A stretch of DNA of 8,156 nt from positions 1 to 8,156 of the forward strand of contig CAYRGE010000026.1 in NCBI GenBank assembly GCA_964423985.1, read 5' to 3'. This DNA comes from CAYRGE01 sp964423985 (GTDB taxonomy: Bacteria; Patescibacteriota; Minisyncoccia; Phycocordibacterales; CAYRGE01). This document shows positions 6,171-8,156 of the stretch, piece after piece (position 1 is the first letter of the stretch; every line of letters begins with the position of its first letter). Both the position numbers and the translations under genes were made by a program. The notes beneath the pieces are model-generated. The model had not been told where the DNA came from. It ran no database searches and saw only the letters and a list, made by a program, of their open reading frames with translations.

Positions 6171-7074
6171 AATAAAAAAGGAATTTCTGGAGCATCTTGA
6201 AATTGAAAAAGGCAGAAGCTTAAAAACAATAAGTAACTACAACAGATATTTAGAGAGATTTTTTAAGTACTCAAAAATTTTACACCACAATGAAATCAAC
6301 GATGATATGGTGCGTAATTTTCGCCTTTGGTTAAACAGACAAAAAGGGGTTGATGGTGGTACTTTAAAAAAACGTACACAAAACTATTATCTAATAGCAC
6401 TTCGTGTTTTTTTAAAATATTTAGTATGGAGAAACCTAAAATCTCTTTCGCCAGACCGCATTGAACTTGCAAAAACCCCTGCTCGTGAATTAGATATTAT
6501 TTCAACAGAAGAACTAAACCGCCTTCTTGATGCCCCTAAAAAGGTGAATAAAAGTGAGGATATAAAGAGTTTGCGTGATTCCGCCATACTAGAAATGTTG
6601 TTTTCTACTGGACTGCGTGTTTCTGAGCTATGTAATCTTTCACGCGACATAGATCTTTCAAAAAATGAATTTTCTGTGCGAGGAAAAGGTGAAAAAATTA
6701 GAATTGTTTTTTTGTCTCAAGACTCAAAAAATATTTTGAAAAAATATCTAGCAAAAAGAGCAGATATTAATAATGCCCTGTTTGTGCGTATTATAAAAAA
6801 TAAAAAAAACAGTACAACAGGGCTTGTGCCCAGGTCTATTGAACGAATAGTTAGGTATTATGCAATAAAGGCTGGAATTTCAAAAAAAGTAACACCACAC
6901 ACAATAAGACACAGCTTTGCCACCGACTTATTGCAAAATGGGGCAGATATTCGCTCTGTGCAAGCATTGCTTGGGCATTCAAACATAGCAACAACACAAA
7001 TATATACACACATTACAGATAAGCAATTAAGAGAAATTCACAAATCGTTTCATGGAAGACGCAGAAAATTTTAA
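6154..7074 (+). CDS. Xer-type tyrosine recombinase
   Basis: This is a 306-aa protein of normal XerC/XerD length. The N-terminal SAM-like core-binding domain is at about 1-100 and the catalytic domain at about 112-300. All six active-site residues are visible: R155 (GLRVSEL), K178 (RGKGEK), H249 and R252 (HTIRHSFA), H275 (LGHSNI) and the nucleophile Y284 (TQIYTHI). Such enzymes resolve chromosome dimers at dif or integrate elements. No dif-like site or prophage is seen here, so a housekeeping Xer role is the better guess. ATG 6154 is chosen because GGGG lies 9 bases upstream and the protein then begins like the family; a TTG 21 bases earlier is less likely. It overlaps yqeY by 17 bp and has no promoter of its own. 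XerC, XerD and single-Xer types cannot be told apart here. Confidence 0.94.
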   Translation: MASIIKIKKEFLEHLEIEKGRSLKTISNYNRYLERFFKYSKILHHNEINDDMVRNFRLWLNRQKGVDGGTLKKRTQNYYLIALRVFLKYLVWRNLKSLSPDRIELAKTPARELDIISTEELNRLLDAPKKVNKSEDIKSLRDSAILEMLFSTGLRVSELCNLSRDIDLSKNEFSVRGKGEKIRIVFLSQDSKNILKKYLAKRADINNALFVRIIKNKKNSTTGLVPRSIERIVRYYAIKAGISKKVTPHTIRHSFATDLLQNGADIRSVQALLGHSNIATTQIYTHITDKQLREIHKSFHGRRRKF

Positions 7075-7145
7075 ATAAAATGTAAATACAAGCAATGGTA
7101 CATTCAAAGAAATAACGCAACACTTATGTCCTAATAAAAACTTCT

Positions 7146-7171
7146 GTGGGCGTAGCCCCGCCGAGTTTTTT
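7146..7171 (+). terminator. Candidate terminator after the recombinase gene
   Basis: A GC-rich hairpin (GGGC-gta-GCCC at 7148-7158, extendable by two pairs past a bulged C) is followed 7 bases later by T6 (7166-7171). It lies about 70 bp past the xer stop. The gap between stem and T run makes it imperfect. Confidence 0.38.
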
Positions 7172-7233
7172 CCAAAAGCGAGTATTAACAAGATGTTTAG
7201 TACGAGTAATCTCATTGTCTGTAATGTTAGCCT

Positions 7234-7324
7234 GCCGTCCTTGCGAGAAGCATAACGAAACTGTTTAACAATATTGTTGTCTTTGCGAGGAGTGCAATGA
7301 GGTGGAGCGACGAAGCAAACCAGT
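7234..7324. repeat. REP-like element, copy B, inverted relative to copy A
   Basis: Reading the minus strand, ACTGGTTTGCTTCGTCG, then CTCGCAAAGACAACA...TTGTTA, then TTCGTTATGCTTCTCGCAA align in order with copy A at 4466-4583. In particular, blocks matching ACTGGnTTGCTTCGTCG, AAAGACAAnA and TTCGTTAnGCTTCT are shared. It lacks the second arm of copy A's hairpin, so it is a half element. A 12-bp palindrome (AACAATATTGTT, 7267-7278) sits inside it. Confidence 0.6.
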
Positions 7325-7348
7325 GATTTTGTACACCGTCTTTACCAA

Positions 7349-7410
7349 CCCCCCCCTCCTCAACTTATCCACAACAATAAACTTGTATAAACATGGGGGT
7401 AGAATATAAA
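7349..7410. promoter_or_regulatory. C8 run, perfect DnaA box and weak rightward promoter
   Basis: A run of eight C (7349-7356) is followed by TTATCCACA (7365-7373), an exact match to the classical DnaA box, and then by a weak rightward promoter candidate (TTGTAT 7383-7388, 16 bp, TATAAA 7405-7410). Only one perfect box is present. The other gene-free bases of 7075-7483 hold the terminator and repeat copy B, and nothing further that I can recognise. Confidence 0.4.
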
Positions 7411-7466
7411 TAATAGATATTAATTATTAAAGGCTTTGTCGTAACATTTTGTATTGTTGTTTTGCT

Positions 7467-7472
7467 TATAAT
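7467..7472 (+). promoter_or_regulatory. Consensus -10 for the small TM-protein gene
   Basis: A perfect TATAAT ends 12 bases before ATG 7484, so transcription would start near 7479 with a leader of about five bases. No good -35 is found at 16-18 bp, although a TG lies one base further upstream than the extended -10 rule asks. Confidence 0.42.
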
Positions 7473-7483
7473 AAAACATAAAT

Positions 7484-7722
7484 ATGGAAGATAAAAAAAT
7501 ACAATATGAAAATAAAAACCTAGAGAGCAGTGCTTCAGCACAGTCGTCTTCTCGCACTTCACTTATTGATTTTTTGATAAAAAGGGTTGGGTAAAAAATG
7601 AGCAACAAGCGATGTATTCAATAGTGGCGTTTATTGGAATCTGTATTTTAGTTATAATACTTCTTTCTGTTGGTGGTGGTTATGAATACGAAGACCCTGA
7701 TAACTTTATTCCAGTAATGTAA
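7484..7722 (+). pseudogene. Small single-TM protein gene, split by a one-base frameshift
   Basis: ATG 7484 opens 36 codons (MEDKKIQYENKN..., then SLIDFLIKRVG) ending TAA 7592-7594. A second frame continues directly with GWVKNEQQAMY, then a hydrophobic helix (SIVAFIGICILVIILLSVGGG), and ends ...PDNFIPVM at TAA 7720-7722. One extra A in the A5 run (7579-7583) or one T in the T6 run (7570-7575) joins them into about 79 residues, e.g. LIDFLIKKGWVKNEQQAM. The joined protein has a polar Ser-rich N-terminus, one membrane helix and a short acidic tail. 'KNEQQA' before a TM helix recalls small unnamed proteins near pilin genes in Parcubacteria, but I assign no function. It precedes the pilin by 16 bp and is probably in the same transcript. 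The second frame alone has ATG at 7612, within the TM segment's lead-in. Confidence 0.6.
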
Positions 7723-7738
7723 TTATAAATAAAACACT

Positions 7739-8156
7739 ATGAGAAAATACTATAAGCAAAAAAAGCAAAAAATAAGGGCTTTACACCTATAGAACTTCTA
7801 GCAGTCATTGCCATTATTGGAGTATTGTCATCAGTAGTTTTGGCATCTCTTAATTCTGCTCGTGAAAAAGCCAGAGATGCGGTAAGACTTTCAGACATGA
7901 AACAAATACAGGTCGCATTAGAATTTTACTATCATGAGTATGGTTCAGATCCAGCGAGCACCCGAAATTGTTGTAGTGGCTGGACAGTAGGTAATCAAAC
8001 ATTGCAGTTTTTAGACGGCGTATTTGGTGAATATATGCAAGACCCACCAGAAGATGTTATTGCTACTGGCAATTGTGAAGGATATCGATATTATCGATAT
8101 CCTGCGGGTCATGGTGGTTGTGACACATCAAAAGGAGCTTTCTATGTTTTAGGGGT
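7739..8156 (+). pseudogene. Type IV pilin/pseudopilin, frameshifted near its start and cut by the window edge
   Basis: From 7771 the sequence encodes a textbook class III signal: NKG|FTPIELLAVIAIIG, with Gly-1, Phe+1 and Glu+5, then a hydrophobic helix to about VVLASLNSAREKARDA. Prepilin peptidase would cut after G and methylate F. The following globular part has paired cysteines (RNCCSGW), then GNCEGYRYYRYPAG and GGCDTSKGAFYVLGV, a C-terminal pattern I know from Parcubacteria pilins. That frame has no start codon: TAA at 7753-7755 closes it upstream. ATG 7739 supplies the basic leader MRKYYKQKKQK, but in the other frame, which ends at TAG. One extra A in the A7 (7758-7764) or A6 (7767-7772) run restores MRKYYKQKKQKNKG|FTPIELL. 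The product would be a subunit of a type IV pilus used for adhesion, motility or DNA uptake. The 3' end lies outside the window. Confidence 0.85.
8079..8103. repeat. 25-bp perfect palindrome inside the pilin gene
   Basis: AGGATATCGATA and its exact reverse complement flank one central T. It encodes the Tyr-Arg-rich segment EGYRYYRYP, so the symmetry may come from repeated TAT-CGA codons rather than a separate function. Confidence 0.85.

Noticed and set aside
1..8156. CRISPR array, tRNA, rRNA or insertion sequence
   Set aside because: I found no regularly spaced repeats, no tRNA T-loop pattern, no rRNA blocks and no transposase.

Overview
The window reads as a chromosomal segment of a small-genome, AT-rich bacterium of the Candidate Phyla Radiation (Patescibacteria), most likely Parcubacteria. 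I base this on remembered family patterns and ran no search. The pointers are the combination of a DksA/TraR-like protein with a degraded zinc finger, a YqeY plus Xer recombinase gene pair, a large single-pass membrane protein of the kind seen in Parcubacteria, and a Cys-rich type IV pilin. All eight complete genes end in TAA, and conserved glycines use GGN codons, so the standard bacterial code fits.

Left arm (1-5577): everything is on the minus strand. Reading leftward from the centre these are rpsO (ribosomal protein S15), a NYN-domain (LabA/DUF88-type) putative nuclease, a bidirectional hairpin terminator, a possible Cys-rich microprotein interrupted by an amber codon, a 534-aa single-pass membrane protein of unknown function, a DksA/TraR-like protein translationally coupled (TAATG) to comM (YifB-type AAA+ ATPase), and the start of a frameshifted restriction-modification DNA methylase that leaves the window at base 1.

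Right arm (5688-8156): everything is on the plus strand. It holds yqeY overlapping a Xer-type tyrosine recombinase with all six catalytic residues, then a gene-poor 0.4 kb stretch with a REP-like repeat, a perfect DnaA box and a C8 run. After that come a short single-TM protein gene and a type IV (pseudo)pilin that leaves the window at 8156. Both of these last two genes need one extra base in a homopolymer to read through.

How the genes relate: rpsO belongs to translation. yqeY is often linked to tRNA amidation by homology only. The Xer protein probably serves chromosome dimer resolution or integration. comM and the pilin both fit DNA uptake and natural transformation: the pilin family forms the uptake fibre, and ComM processes incoming DNA by branch migration. 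Recurrent oddities are (i) three genes broken by an apparent one-base deletion near poly-A/T tracts while neighbours with longer tracts are intact, (ii) promoters placed so close to ATG that transcripts should be leaderless or nearly so, (iii) a 13-bp tandem repeat read in three frames inside a gene, and (iv) two related REP-like elements in opposite orientation on either side of the rpsO-xer block.
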